DNA of 64,000 bases from Nissolia schottii (GCA_003254905.1 QANU01110418.1:1-64000); one strand, 5' to 3'. Positions 1-13,769 are shown, counted from the stretch's first letter. Translations and numbers: made by a program. Notes: generated by a model from the letters alone, not told the origin.

Positions 1-2306
1 ACACACTCCCTTTTATAAACTCTGGCCATCACAGAGTCTGGTGAGTGAGGAGCAAGAAATATGGGAGAGGTTGAGAGAGGTTAGCCAAAAATGGACCACA
101 AATGGGGGGCATGTTAAACCACTTCTCCTAAAATAAAGGAAGTGGAGAAAATGTGAAAATGCTAACATTTTCCATATCCATTGGATTCTGGTGGTATTGC
201 TTGTGAGTAGAAGTTTTTAGCTTTAATAATGGAATCTAGTTAAATATGAGTGGGATTCATGTCACTTGGATTGTTTCCTTCTCTAGTTGGATTTTGTTGC
301 TCTGGTTCTCTATTCTAAGTTTGGGATTTGTCTCGTGGTTGGGGAGTCTTAGTGGTGGGCATAAAAGGTGGATGAGAGAGGGTGGAGTTGGTGACGACGA
401 TGGAGGTGCCGACATCGGCGTCGGGAGAGGAGGGCGGGATAAGGTGTGATAGTGGAAAAATCTAAAAGTGGTGAGGAAAGAAAATTAGAAAAGAGATAAA
501 GAGTAAATTAGTAAATCATATAAAAATAATATTAATAGTGGCTATTAACAGTGGCCCAACAGTGCACCATTACCCACAGTAGGCCACCTCTATCATGGAT
601 AGCCATTGGATCATAAGCCCCCTGCTATCAACGGTTCAAAAGTGTTGTACTTTCAATGTTCCCCTTCTTTTGGGGAACGTTTGAAACGTTACCTAAATTA
701 TATTAGCATAGACAATGCATTCACGAGTAAAATCAGTACTTTACGAAGGCTTAATAATCCGAAGGAGGACTCAATTTAAATGGCGGTCTTGTCGTTCACG
801 AAATTATTTTATAATGGCCCCTATCTCAAATTCTCAACTATCCGTATCTGAGCTTATCTTATGGAGTGACAGAATTTGTTGGTAAGCATGGTCTACTTCT
901 GATGGTTGATAGTTCACTGTTCAATAATCACCTACGAAAACTGCTAACCTAAGTTAATTTGCTGCTGTTTTTCTAACCTGCGCGCATTCGTTATTCGCCA
1001 ACTGTCGGTGAAGCTCTTTTTAAGTAAGTTGATAATAAGTCAAAGAAGGACGGCGAATAAGCTTTTGTTGCAAGTGATTGATATTTAATGTCATGTCCTT
1101 ATTTATTGACCTATACAAAAATAAATAAATAAATATAATAGTGTCTAGTGGTTTAAAATCACAGTCTTCGCAAATAAAATCTCCTCATGTATGTATTCAA
1201 AGCGAAGACCCATCATTTTTAGTAAAAATTTATACCTTACAAATATTTTTCATTTACAGATCGAGCATCTACATCCCTGGAAAGACAATAACCAATTAAA
1301 TTTGCACTCTCATTATTCGTTAATTGAGGTCCACTTCAAGTTCATAACTCCTTCAGTTACTTCAACCGATTACATTTCAGTAATAGCATAATCATTATAG
1401 TTATAGCCCAAAATTTCAAAGCTTGGAGAAAGATTTTTTCCACAACTGGTCCCATGTTATTTATCACTGCTCAACCTTATCTGTGGTTGACCAGGCCGAA
1501 AAAACCTTGGAGCACAAGAGATAATATGCTCTTTAGCCCTAAACCTAACAGTCGTTCTTGCTATTTCTTTGTCTGGTTGAGTTATCCCTGTTACAAATTT
1601 ATTCCAACCTATAACACTTAAGACATGAATATAAAACACTACATTATCTCATGGCTCTTCCTTTTGTTACCTAGATATGGTCTGCACATTCAACTGAAAT
1701 TTAGCTTTGCCATTCCCTTCACTAATTTAATAATTTAACTACTTTGAATTTCAGGAACTCAATCACCTTTAAGGCAACTAGTATTTGCCTAAATTTGAAT
1801 TCGAAGCAAAACGAGAATTGAGCTTTTTAAGCCTTGTGCAAATAAGATATCAGATCTTACTCTTGTACATATTTGACAACACTTTTTTATTCAAATTTCT
1901 CTTTTTTTTTTTTCGTTTTTCAACTAGGCCTGGAGCACAGGACCAAGAAACGGTAAAAAAAAGAAAAGTTGCAGCAATTTCAGAATTTTCATTGGGTAAA
2001 CCATCCAACCCTCTTTTTCATTTTTACTCTGCTTCTCAGAAATGAATTCCATTACCCCTCTCCTCATGTCCATCCCAAGGCATTCATGCCACTCGCCCCA
2101 CCTACTTCTCTTGCGTAGAGTTACCTCTCTGTACATTAACCAAAATTATTGCCTAGAAACGAGAAAAATAAAATTTTAAAAAAAAAGGGGGATAACAGAA
2201 AGGTTCAATTTCCTCTGTTTCCTGCATCTCAAATCCTCATCCACCATTCTCTCTCAAGTCTCTTCCCTAATTTGTGTTCCATTCTCTCCTCTGATGAAAC
2301 AAATAT
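1..2306. other. Intergenic, no gene recognised
   Basis: AT-rich sequence with only short unsupported reading frames. A small purine-rich, GC-rich patch near 360-450 encodes glycine-rich sequence in one frame but shows no start context, splice structure or known domain. The part nearest the MYB stop (about 2140-2306) is presumably its 3' untranslated region and flank. Confidence 0.5.
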
Positions 2307-3311
2307 TTACGAATCGATCCTGCTAATCCCAATACGCTTCACCGAAGCGTTCCTAAAACCATCATCAGCTGCCTGAAAACACATCCCATTCTGCTGCTCC
2401 AACCCCGCCATGTAACTCCTCACCTCCTTCCTTATCATCTCCTGCATCACCGCCAGCAACTCCGCACTGAAGTTGAACGGCCCCGCCCCCACCGTCGGTC
2501 GCAGAGGGGGAGCCTGATTTGCAGCAGCTGTAGCCGGATCACGAACCTGCTGCAGCGGCTGAACGGCGATCGGAGTCACGGCCGCTGCAGGCATCGCTGC
2601 GGCCATCATCGGCAACAAAGGTATAGCAGTCAAGGGCTGCGCGGCGGCATGAGCTGACTCATTCGCCCGATTCGATTCCTCGGACGAGTCCACGCCGGGG
2701 AGGGACAGGGACAACGAAGTGGGAGGGTCATTGGATGACGACGTAGTTTCCACGGGAGGTAGAACGGCGCCGGTCCTCGGCACGGGACGGTACACGTGCG
2801 AGGGAGACGCGACCGGGACGCTGGACTCGCTCATGTCGGATCCGGAGGGGCTCCCCGGCGTTGGAGGGTTCATGTAGAGGCCCGTCGAGACGGGGAGGGC
2901 GGCGCCTGCGCTCACAGACCGCTTGAGCGGCTGAGCGAACTGCGGGTCGTCGACAGTCATCGACGAGCACTTGCGCTTGAGGGTGGAGTTCCAGTGGTTC
3001 TTGATTGCGTTGTCGGTTCGGCCCGATAGGAGGCGGGCTATGGTGGCCCACTTGTTACCGAAGCGGGCATGGGCCCTGATTATGGTGTCGTCCTCTTCGG
3101 GAGTGAAGGCCCGGTGCTCCACCTGCGGGGACAGCTGGTTGCACCAGCGGAGCCTGCAGGATTTCCCGGACCGGCCCGGGATTGACTTGCTGATCAGGGT
3201 CCAGTTCCTGGGCCCGTGCTTCTCCACCAGCTTCTGGAGAGCCTCGTCCTCTTCGGGGCTCCATGGGCCCTTGATCCGATCCATGTCCTTTCTGGTCACT
3301 GCCGGGTTCAT
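2307..3311 (-). CDS. R2R3-MYB transcription factor, subgroup 22 (MYB44/70/73/77 type)
   Basis: Intronless gene for a 334-residue nuclear DNA-binding protein. The R2 repeat (about residues 13-62) has tryptophans W17, W37 and W56. R3 (about 65-113) has the usual plant replacement of its first tryptophan by F69, then W88 and W107. The N-terminus ([17 protein letters not shown]) matches the MYB70/73 branch, which supports the ATG at 3311 rather than the internal Met10. Downstream are the subgroup-22 signature ([12 protein letters not shown] then GSDMSESS, residues 143-164), an EAR-type LSLSLPG at 200-206, and a conserved C-terminal block around 278-302 ([20 protein letters not shown]). Family members act in ABA, auxin and abiotic-stress transcription, and the EAR motif points to repressor activity on some targets. 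Alanine-rich stretches lie at 237-270. The subgroup is normally intronless, as here. The exact orthologue cannot be decided from sequence alone. Confidence 0.95.
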   Translation of the reverse strand: MNPAVTRKDMDRIKGPWSPEEDEALQKLVEKHGPRNWTLISKSIPGRSGKSCRLRWCNQLSPQVEHRAFTPEEDDTIIRAHARFGNKWATIARLLSGRTDNAIKNHWNSTLKRKCSSMTVDDPQFAQPLKRSVSAGAALPVSTGLYMNPPTPGSPSGSDMSESSVPVASPSHVYRPVPRTGAVLPPVETTSSSNDPPTSLSLSLPGVDSSEESNRANESAHAAAQPLTAIPLLPMMAAAMPAAAVTPIAVQPLQQVRDPATAAANQAPPLRPTVGAGPFNFSAELLAVMQEMIRKEVRSYMAGLEQQNGMCFQAADDGFRNASVKRIGISRIDS

Positions 3312-4888
3312 CTCTCCTTCTTTTTCAGAGGATTTATCAAATGGTCATAAAAAGGGTGGTTGAGGCTTGAGACTTGTGAGGAGGATTAGTGAAGGATGAA
3401 GAGAAAAGAGGTTAGAGGGGCCTCCTTCGTATTTGGTTTTATGTTTTTTTTGTTGTATTGGAGGTGGAGCATTGGCTTGGTTTGGGGGTGCTTGTGTTGC
3501 TTATATTTGAGGGGGATGGGGAGAGAGGTTACCGGTTGGGCAAGTTAGGTTTTGGAGTTGTCAGCGAGCGTTATGGGCAATCGGTACCGCTTCTTCCAGG
3601 GAAGCGGTTGGGTTTTGGGATTTGGGATACAGCTGTCATCGCACACGCGTCACTCTTTAGCTGCTCCCATTTACACAAGTCACCTCCCCTTCTCTCCTGC
3701 TTTTCTTCCTCCAAATTTTATCCTTTCATATTACTATTTTTTTAAATATAATTTAAAAATGTGATGTAATGAAAAAGGAATAAGTAACAGGCAAGTTATT
3801 TTCCCATGAAACAGCGCGTCTGTCACACTTACATGATACAACGCTCCACTCAATTATGGCCTCCAATTTTAAACTTTACCTACCCTTCCCCATGGCCATA
3901 TAGACCCTTGTTTTTTATGGGGAGAGGAGAGCCTATCTGTTGCACTATTTAGTACTTGAATGATTGCATAGCTGTGATGTACAATAATTACAGTAGCATA
4001 TTACAAATTTTCCTTTTTCTATAGGAGTTTCTATTGCATCTACCACAGAGGTAGTTTTATTTTAAGTTTAATACAGGTAAGTGTAATAGACGGGCCGTTG
4101 GAGAGCGTGGGATAAGTGCGTGAGTTGAACAGTTCTGGAAGTTAATGTAGACAAACAAGACGCTAAGAACCAGAATTTTTCACGTTAAAATAGCATTAAA
4201 GAAAAGAAAACAAGAAACGGAAAGGGGAGAAAAAGAGAGAAAATAAGATAACGATGATAACGGTTGGGGTTGGGTGAGGTTCCTTGCGCTTTGGTTTGAG
4301 TTTGACTGAGGACTCCAGGCTGTAGAGCATTTTCGTGTGGGATTTTAAAGTTTCGTCCTTTTCCTGTGAAAAAAATTAGGAGAGAGGGGGAAGTGGGGTC
4401 CAATGCTAGGCTGAGCTGGCAGAAAACGACAAGATCGGTCGCCGAATCGGAGGGCGAATCATTACTGCTTTTCTGTCAGTCCAGCCTGTATTCTATACCT
4501 GCCACACCCCACCACCATCTCATCCTATAACGGCCTATCTACCTTACCCTATAACTTCACCCACACGTGCCGGTCACTCCCTCTTCACTCTTTCAAATAA
4601 CACCTGTACGGAGCCGGTTTCTCTCGCAATCCCCGAGGCCAATGCACCTTCCTCTCATCTTCCTCAATCCTTTTGCCCTTAACCCTACAGTAATATAATA
4701 CTGCTACTATACTATACTGTTCAATTTTTGTGTAGTTGCAACCCTTTCAATTGCTTTTGTTTTATTTTTTTTCGAAGTTATAATATTATGAAGCCCACGT
4801 ATTTGTCAGATTAAAAAAATATTTAACTAATCAATAATCTGTAAGGGGGGAGGATTTTGGGGTGGATTAAAGAAAGGTGTTGGAAAAG

Positions 4889-4891
<3 letters not shown>
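3312..4891. promoter_or_regulatory. Upstream region of the MYB gene
   Basis: Non-coding sequence 5' of the minus-strand MYB gene. The first ~450 bases should contain the 5' untranslated region and core promoter, but no single TATA box stands out. CT- and GA-rich stretches occur around 3360-3420 and 4200-4240. Position is the main evidence. Confidence 0.35.

Positions 4892-4925
<34 letters not shown>
4892..4925. repeat. (GA)n microsatellite
   Basis: About 17 uninterrupted GA dinucleotides. It lies 1.6 kb upstream of the MYB start, is likely length-polymorphic, and has no clear link to a transcript. Confidence 0.95.
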
Positions 4926-4928
<3 letters not shown>

Positions 4929-5843
4929 CTGTCGGGTAGAGGTTAGGATTTGGGGCTATTCAAATGGGAAAGCAAGGATATCATTATTTTGGGCAAACAG
5001 ATGCGTATCCATTTCTGTTACACGTACATCGTACGTATACTACCCACCGCATCGACCTCTTTCCTTCATTCTATGCACTGTCATAAAAAATTCAGTTTAT
5101 TCTTTGTTCTTAATTCAATACTACAAAACTCTCAGTCTTTCCTTCTCTTAACCTTTTTCAGAAAATTAAAAAATTAACTTGACCATGATAATCAACTAGC
5201 GTCGGTGATTCTAAATCAACAAAGCAGTTTATATATCTGACATTAGTATAATTCTTAATTCTTAGAAATTGTATAATTTAGATTTATCAGAATCAAAAGT
5301 CTGTCCATGGGAAGTGGACGTAATCATAATGGGATTGTAAGAGTAATTTACAGGATATGTGATCTGCTAAAACAACATAATTAGGATATGCCAAATCTGT
5401 CGCTATTTGTGGCCAAAATAACCATTTATATGTAGTAGTAGTAGTAGTGCAAAACAAAGGCCCATACATAGATTAGGGGGAGATACAGGGAGCAATTTAA
5501 TTAGCAATGGACGGCTAAATGAATGGTTTGCATAATCCCATTTATAACCATCACTTTATATTCCTATTCCTGTTTTGCTTTGCAGCTGTATTCACACCAA
5601 CAAGAGATTTTTTACTCAGCAGCGCACTCTTTTCACAAAATAAGAAAAGAGATACGGAAATTTGTACTTTGACAACATTGAAACCGTTGGGTGGGGACAG
5701 CTGTAATTAAGGGTACTCGCCAAGGAGGTCTCTCCCTTTTTTTTTCTGAAATAAAAATTTAAAAAATAAAAATAAAAATCTCTTTGGTTCTTCATCTACA
5801 CTCCACCGCTCTAGTGATTTTATTATGTTAAATAATCCCTTGA

Positions 5844-6125
5844 CACGTGTTAAGGGCTTGATCACGTGCTGGAGCATCGCGCGAATCGGACACACGTGGT
5901 TCTTGCACCCCCTGAAGCGGCAAAGCAACTAGCTTATCTCTACCCTTGACGAAATTACCAGAGTGCCCCGTTGCCGTCGTGTATTTTTCAGCGGAGTTCA
6001 CTCCTCCTGAAATCGTTGACGTTGATTCCAATTATGTGCGTTATTGGAAAAACAAAAAACGGTCTAAAACAGGACGCGAAGGAAGGTACGGAAAAGGTGA
6101 ATAATTTTCCCGGCTCCCTCACGTG
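5844..6125. promoter_or_regulatory. Cluster of four CACGTG G-boxes
   Basis: Perfect CACGTG palindromes occur at 5844-5849, 5863-5868, 5893-5898 and 6120-6125, in a locally GC-richer patch. G-boxes bind bZIP and bHLH factors, and ACACGTGG/T variants act as ABA-responsive elements. The nearest recognised gene is the MYB 2.5 kb away, so a regulatory role is inferred only. No gene was recognised nearby. Confidence 0.4.
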
Positions 6126-6129
6126 ACGA

Positions 6130-7539
6130 GGGAATGGTCCTGGATCCTTCTGCACGATTGTCGTGCTTGCATATGGCTATTATCTTATAATCAATAATTA
6201 ACCCAGTTTGACCTATGAACAAGCTTTTATTATAAATAAATAAAAATTATTCAGACAAATTCAAATTACTAAGATTACCCCTCTCTCTCCCTTGCATAGC
6301 TGCATTGCATAGTGCTACCATAACGTCGAATGTCAATTTTTTGTGATTGTGATGGAAAGGGCATCAAGGCTAACATAAACTGGTTGCTCAGGCCTAGGAT
6401 GATGACATTCTTCAACCCCTTAAATGCAATCATAGATAAGCAATTACATGGCAGATGATGGCAATTTTGAAGAAACGTGTGAATGATATGAAAGGAAAAA
6501 AAATATGAATTCTACTTTGATCTCAACTAACAATCGTGTGAAGTGTACCAAAAACACTAACAAACGTGTGAATGTGAGAGATGCATCTTTTAGCATCATT
6601 GATTTTTCTCTTTAATTTAAAAATTATGTAAAAGTTGGGATCCAAGTTTTTATCTTAAGTTAGGTATCTCGTTGTTTTACGCTGGTTTTGGATGGTTTTA
6701 CATGATTACTGTGTGACTAGGGGTGGATAAAAAAAATTATTTTTGTATGAGTCAATTTAAAAATTGAATTTTTAAATCTGATTTCAAAAAATAAATAATT
6801 CAAACTGACATGATTTGGTGAGATATGATTGAAATCAGAGTGTACAATTTCAATTACGCGACAAATTTTTTTTTTGAAGTTAGAATTTTTAAATTTGATT
6901 TTTGAATTTTTGACCCATATAAAAATAAAATTTTAAAGAAATTTCTAATCTTGTAAAATTGTTTAGAAGGGATCATATGATGACAAAAAATTCGTTGATT
7001 TTAGTGTCAAAATGTTTTTGTAGATTCGTATTGAAACTTTCTTTTAGCTAGAAGAAAATTGTATGCGTCAATCCCACTACATATTCTTATGCATATAAAT
7101 TAAAAATTAAATATTATTTCGATCAAGTTTAAGAGAATCTGATATGTTAATTAAAAAATATAGTTATTTATTAGGGACTTAAATTTTATGAGTGTTTAGA
7201 CTAAATTAAAAAAATGTCTTTAATAGCTCAAAACGAACTTTGTCTACTCTTGTAATGTTAACGGCCAAACAACTAATAAATGATCAATGATCGCTTCTAT
7301 AATGGTGGCATTGAATCAAATCAATTGCTCGGTCAGTCTATTGTAATATTTGCACGATTTTAGTATCATAAGGTTGAACATCTAATTATAAGCAAGTTTA
7401 ATGTGACTATAAAAATTGATTGGTTATGAGGTTTTAATTTAGTACATTGAATTATAATCAATCATTAACCTTCAATAGAGACTACTCCGATAAGCTTAAA
7501 AGCCTGCCTAGTCAAAATCTTATGCATAGTAATAAAAAT
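6130..7539. other. Intergenic AT-rich, nothing recognised
   Basis: Low-complexity AT-rich sequence with no domain-bearing frames and no RNA gene seen. Confidence 0.5.
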
Positions 7540-8190
7540 TGTTACAATATCTATTAGAATAAAATAAAATTAGTATTATATCTTTGATTGATTTAGACTG
7601 ATTTAGTTTAATATTTAAATTGATTCTGTCTTTATATTTCTTATTATGTTTCTAGCTTATAAATAAACTTTATTTCATTGTAAGTGGCACAACTCGGATA
7701 ATATAATATTTCTCTATTTTTTGTAACCTCTCTAGTCTCTGTCGTGTTACCTTTTAGCCCAGCCATGACACCCTCCATGAGTCATCTTTTCATATCGTTA
7801 CCTCAGAGCTTAGCACTGTCACTTTCTATAAAAACTCTCTTTTACCACTCTCCGTAAAGCTCTCCAATATGCCTTTTTTGTTCACTGCATCCTGACCTGA
7901 GTTAACTACACAACCATCAGCACCGTGATTGCCTATCACCCGACAACCACTGTTGCTTTGTGACAAGCTTAAAGCTCGAGGAGCTTAACTTAAGGGAGGG
8001 TGTTAGAATATCTATTAGAATAAAATAAAATCAGTGTTATATCTTTGATTGATTTAGTTGAACATTTAAATTGATTTTGTCTTTATATTTCTGATTATGT
8101 TCCTAGCCTATACATAGACTTTATTTCATTGTAAGATGTACAACTCTCATAATACGACTCTTGTTCTCTGTATTTTTTTGTAATGTTTGT
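7540..8190 (+). mobile_element. Miniature Copia-like LTR element (TRIM-like)
   Basis: Two direct repeats of about 190-200 bp start with TGTTACAATATC at 7540 and TGTTAGAATATC at 8001. They share the AATAAAATAAAAT, TTTGATTGATTTAG and CTTTATTTCATTGTAAG blocks. A polypurine tract (AAGGGAGGG, 7992-8000) abuts the second repeat exactly, as expected 5' of a 3' LTR. Only about 260 bp lie between the repeats and they carry no coding sequence, so this is a TRIM-sized element or a large internal deletion. The LTRs have diverged by numerous substitutions. The LTR 3' ends and a primer-binding site were not resolved. Confidence 0.75.
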
Positions 8191-11100
8191 TGTGTCCCTT
8201 TGTTAGTTTTATCAAAATGTTTAACATAAGTGAAAAATCAATAATTAAAAAGTATAATATTAGAACCGAAATAAATATTAGTGAAAATCATAGGAAATAA
8301 AATATATTTTAAACCAAGCTAATAATGTAATATTTGAGGTTTTCATGTGAACAAAAACGTTGGGGAGCTTGTCATTCTCGCAATGAAACAAAATATCTTA
8401 CCTTGTTTTGTCAACAACGGTAGTGCTTTACAATTTCGTGGAAATAAATTTTACAGATAATTTCTTTTATAAAAAAAATGAAAAGAAAAGAACGTATAAG
8501 CACCACAAAGTATGGAAGTAGATAACAACCCGTAAATGAGAACAAATGAGCAACGGCCATAATATAAGACGAGAGGGCCAGAAGGCCTAACAATATGACC
8601 CGTCCAAGTTCAGGTACGTAAGCGTCTTTATCCAGTTATTGTTTTTTCGTTTTCTTCTTTTTTTCCTTTCACTTATTTGAAGCAGTAGTAGATATTTATG
8701 GCACGTGAAAAACGACGGAGTTAGTGTCAGGGTCAGTCAGCGTGCATCCCAATCCCCTAACGGACAAGGACGACAGTTGTACCGATGCTCCACTCCAAAT
8801 ACGTGGTGTTCCCTAACATGTGCCACGTATGCACCTGAATTGATAGTTCAACCTCGCACACCACAAGGGGGATATTTTACCTTTATAGTGCCTTTCATGG
8901 TTTATTTATCTAAAATATAAGCAGTGTTATAAATTTATTGATGTATGATTTTTGGAATTTAAAATTATTATAAGGGTGGTGATTTTAGACCTTGAGTTTT
9001 TTTGAAACTTGACATCCCTCATACAATGATAATTTTCAATCTCTAACCATATTATGGGATTTTACGGCCATGAAAATCACTAATATGTTATTACCCTCCC
9101 ACAAGGGGTCCCAACAAAAATATTATTGGCAAAAAATAAATAAATCAAATAATCATGCTATTAATTTACCAAAAGTACATTTATAACAAGGAAATTAACA
9201 TTATTGTCTTATCTGCATGTCATTAAGTTAAATCAAAAACCGCTGAGCTGAACCAACAACAACCATATAATTGTTTTTTTTACGGAATTTAAAGGTAGAA
9301 TAAAGAACATTGTTTGGCTAGGAAAAAATAAAGAATGTTGTTTTTAGGGGAAAAAAAACAAGTGGATTGCTAAATTCAAAGCTAAAATAAAGGATATTGT
9401 TTTTAGGCAAAATTTTAGCTTATCTTTAATATTTGAGATTTGAATTTTATACTTAAAAGAGTGTTTCAATTTCATGCTTAATATTCTAATAAAATTTTAA
9501 TACCACCCTTTTTGCTAAATAAGTTATGAATGATTCTTTTATTAAAAATAAATGTATTTTTAAATCAAGCGTATTATATGTTCACTAATAAAAATTAAAT
9601 ACAACTTACTTAATTTACGTCTTAGTACAGAATAAAAAAAATATTACTTGAACTTCTACCTAATAATGTTTGCATGCAAACATTTTACAGCCATACCACT
9701 GTATGTTAGACGAAATCTAGTATTGTATATCAAACAAAATGTAAGGCATTTTTAAAAGAAATATGTGCAAGACATTTAATTATCTTGTATGCTCAGCTCG
9801 AGAGAAGCTAATTGTGTCAATGATATTAGGACACGATGGAGAGATGGAAAGAAAACTATAAAAAGGTTTCATAACTTTAATGATAATGTTTTTCATAAGA
9901 TGTGGAAAAAAATTTGTAAAATATGTAAAATTAATAGCACATGCAAATTGAGGACAAGAAAAAATTGTTCTCTTATTTTTATAATATAAAAGTGTTTTCT
10001 GTTCCAACTAGATTACCTATGTCCTGTTTCTCTTCACGTCATTGTACATTGTCGTCTTTCTTGACGTGGCACCCACAAGTCACACTCGTCGCAAATCTTA
10101 CTTTTATTTTTAGTTTCGGCTATAGTGAAGTGGCAAATTCCCTTTAATATTTCACCTCCAAAATTTCACAAGTCACCAGTACCGGCTTTCACATTGAGCT
10201 TATTTTTTATATATTTTGATTTGTTGAGTGGTGTGTGATGGGCATGGGAGCTTGGTTTTTTTATGGCGGAAACTGTTGCTCTGTCTCCTTTCGAACCGAA
10301 CCGTCAATGAGATAAGCCATGGGGAGGCAACGTCAGGGGCCACCCTTGTTGCCAGCTATATCGCATTACACTAATTGTTCCCTTCTGAGTTCTTCTGACT
10401 TTTCCAATTTCTTTGTTTATGAATATTGTTATTTTTTTCATATGTAATTTAATTTTTCTCTTAATTTAAAATCTTGTTCAGAATTGCGTGAATTATAATT
10501 TATACAATATCAAAATTTGATTGATGATATGAGTTCTATTTTAAATTAAGAAAAAAAATCTAAACTATTTAAGGGTATTTAACATTTTTTTATATACATT
10601 TTACGTTTTTTGTTTTGGGATTCGTAAAGTAGAACTAGTTGATGACACAGTGACACTGACACCCTCGTATTCATATCCCATGATTCCCGCTTATCCATCG
10701 TTAAAAGCCCACTGTGCAGCTGTGCCTTAATGCGACATCGTTTTGTATTGGCCTTGTCCCGTCTCCACTCTCCACGTCATGAACCGTTTTTCTTCTTTAT
10801 CCGTATTTTACGACGTCGCTTTTCCACTTTTTTCGTGGTGCTTAAAGATTTCAAGTGTTTATGATTTGGTCCGGCTTAATAATCTGATTTGAGTCCATGT
10901 TTTTTTTTTTTTATTATTATTGTGTTTAGGATTAAGACAGAGAGAAAGAGACATGATAATAATGATAAAGCCTTTTTTTTTAATTTTTTTTATACTCTAA
11001 TTTTATGTTTTTTTAGACAAAATTTTCGTATGTCTTCTATTTTAGTATTAAAATATAAAAATCATTTTAGACTCTAATTTGTTTATTGGAGCTAAATAAT

Positions 11101-12640
11101 CAGAGATATTCTACCTTTTTCTGTAGAGTAAATCCACTCCTCTTCCATGTCACTTTTTTTTTTATCAAACGTTCAGTTTTTATTATTTTTTCTCTTTCTC
11201 ACTTTTAATTATTTTGTGGTTAGAATTCAAATGGAAGGAAAAAAAAGAAAAGCTTTTCCTCCCAAAAACATCTTTGTCCATTAAGGTGTATAACTGCAGT
11301 TACTTGAGCTAGCAACTTTGTTGGTTAAAACTTAAAAGTGAAAGGGCTTGAATTAGATCAAGCTTTTGACAGGGCAATACAATTTGAGTGTTTTATTGTA
11401 AGTCTTTCATTTTCCTCTTCTCAACCCACAGTATTGTCGCACACTACCACCTCTCGTTGTTTCTTCTACCAAAAGCTAGCCACCACCATTTCTTTCATAG
11501 GTGACAGTGAATGGTGGTAGTCTGCGATAGTGGTATAGGTTGTAAATAGAGAAATAGAAAAAGGGTTTTAATGAAATACTCAAAATATATTTTACACCAA
11601 ATTAATAATAGTGATTGGATTAAAAATAATTTAGATCAGTGTGTAAATTTTATGACCATAGCTGCTCCTCTTTAGGATCATTATATAAAGAATTTACCGT
11701 AAATTTGAAGTGTACAAGACAGATTTTATACAAGAAATCTCCTTCTGGCTTCTCCCAAGAGGATGGAGGAATCTACATAATCTTTATTCCTTCCGATTAA
11801 TAAAACAATTGATATTTTTTTAAACAGGTTAGGTGAGATGTGAGTGGTTAGCTTAAAAATGATGGATCATAATATCCTCTGCCTATGCAAATGCAACGGA
11901 ACAAACTGAAACAGAATTTGATTAGTTTAATTTTTTAAGCTCAAATTCTTACAGTGGCAGAGGACCAAAGTGTTGGACCAGATCGAGGGAAGAGAATCCT
12001 GATTTGTCCATATACATCCCTTTTTTTAGGGGGAATGAATTATCTAATTTGAAATTTCGACAGGGATCGTCTCCATAATTAATTAAGCTATTTTGTCAAA
12101 GATAAAAAAGTTAAAAATAAAATAAAATGTCATTGATACAGATGAATACCTAACAAAGTTATATCTAATTTTTACAAGAGATAATTATCTTTTCTGAACT
12201 ATAATTTTGCCGCATTTTACTTTCATCTTTTCATTTTTTAGCTCTCGTGATCCATTAACACTTTTTCAAGACGTATGCATATATATCAAAATAAGATATT
12301 TTGTCATTATCAAAAATAAAAAGAATTTGTTAATAATAATCTTAAAAACACTTGTTAAGTAACTAAAAGTGAAATATTTTAAAATTTAAATTTAATATTT
12401 TTAATATAATAAAATTTTAAGAATATATTTTTTAATAAAATTGTTTTTTTCTTAACTTTTTAACAAGTGTTAGTTAAAAAAGTTTATAAAATAAATGTTT
12501 TATCAAAATAATAGTGCATTTAACGTCAACTTTTGATGTACATTAATAATAAAACTCTAATTATTCATATACCAACTACCAGGGAGCATCCACCTGCCAC
12601 TGGCCTGGTGCACCGTGTTTGTTGGTTCACAGGGTTATAC
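8191..12640. other. Intergenic, no gene recognised
   Basis: AT-rich sequence with homopolymer runs and short reading frames lacking domains. A GC-richer patch at 8700-8870 includes CACGTG at about 8703 and a CCACGTA element, but no adjacent gene is visible. Confidence 0.5.
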
Positions 12641-12814
12641 TCATGGTTGGTAAACTCTCGAATTAACTCATAAATTCTTATGAGTTTATGATTTTATTAA
12701 ATAAAATGAATTAACACTTATGTAAACTCTTTTTTGATAAACTCGTACGAGTTTAAGTAAACTCTCGATTCTACTAGCGAGTTTACGAGTTAAAATTTAC
12801 TTACGAGTTTACGA
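12641..12814. repeat. Dispersed TAAACTC/GAGTTTA motif block
   Basis: Dense copies of TAAACTC and its complement GAGTTTA, in both orientations, run up to the single N at 12815. The arrangement resembles the end of a non-autonomous DNA transposon that is cut off at a contig end. Its family was not identified. Confidence 0.45.
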
Positions 12815-12815
12815 N

Positions 12816-13769
12816 TAATAATGTTGATAGTTGTATGGCATTGGTATGACATTGAGAAATAAAGTCCATTCCACTTTTAAATTTTATATGATATATATAG
12901 CGCATCAATGTAGCTTCATTCATTCATCCTTCATTCTTTCCTTTAAACCAATTAAATTACTATATAATTAAAGCTTATGATTATTAGTAAAACATAACAA
13001 TGCTTGATGTAATGCACTTTGCAAAGCACATACTACCTACCCTCGTCATACTTAGCACTCTTTGTTTAACTTTACCAATTACCCCTTAGTACTTTTCCTT
13101 TTCCTGCTTTATTCAATTTTATTTTTTGCAAACTAAAGTGGCCATTGCTCTTTAAAATCAAGCACGTTTGCAGAATCTAAGGAGCAACCCCTTTTCCAAA
13201 TTACTAGTTTCCAACGATTCTCACATCATCAATTTACGAGCCCGTGAGATATCTCCATCGCTTGAAGAAACCAATTTTACTCTTAAGATTACATTATTTT
13301 TCTGAAGAATTTTTGTTGTTGTGGATATATAAACGATGCAACTTTGATGCAGGGGATGAAAATTGAAAAAGCCACAAATATCTAATCATTACTAAAGAGG
13401 GGAGGGACCATCATGAACAGAACCGAACTAAAACGGTGGATATTAAAATGAAGGTAACATTTTTTTGATACGTCAGAGATATGTTAGTGGATGTGGCGGT
13501 AATTATGGAACAAAATGATAGCCAAGGAAAAAACAAAAGAATACCAACGAAATAAAAGAATGCCCAAAACTTTGGGTTATAATTAAAAAATGCATTAAAT
13601 GTCATACCTTCAGGCAGTTGAGAAATGAAATCAATAGAAAAATTATACGGACTTGAAGTGAAAAGAACGGTTTTATTTATATAAAAAAAAAAAAAAACCG
13701 TATTGAATTTAGACATTAGGCTCCTCCAATAATATGGGCTTTTTCGTCAAAGGGTGGAGCCCAATGTTT
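12816..13769. repeat. Direct repeat copy 1 (about 954 bp), flanked by single Ns
   Basis: Nearly identical to 15210-16161. The only clear difference is at the TA/poly-A tract before ACCGTATTG, where this copy has fewer TA and more A. Single Ns stand immediately outside each end (12815 and 13770). The open frame inside it on the minus strand (13411-13716) has no recognisable domain and is not proposed as a gene. Confidence 0.95.

Noticed and set aside
7770..7815. Primer-binding site (ACCTCAGAGCTTAGC) in the miniature LTR element
   Set aside because: It only partly resembles TGGTATCAGAGC and does not clearly abut an LTR end.
13411..13716. Minus-strand 101-codon frame, repeated at 15805-15999
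   Set aside because: Phe-rich translation of AT-rich repeat DNA with no domain or splice evidence. The duplication explains its two copies.
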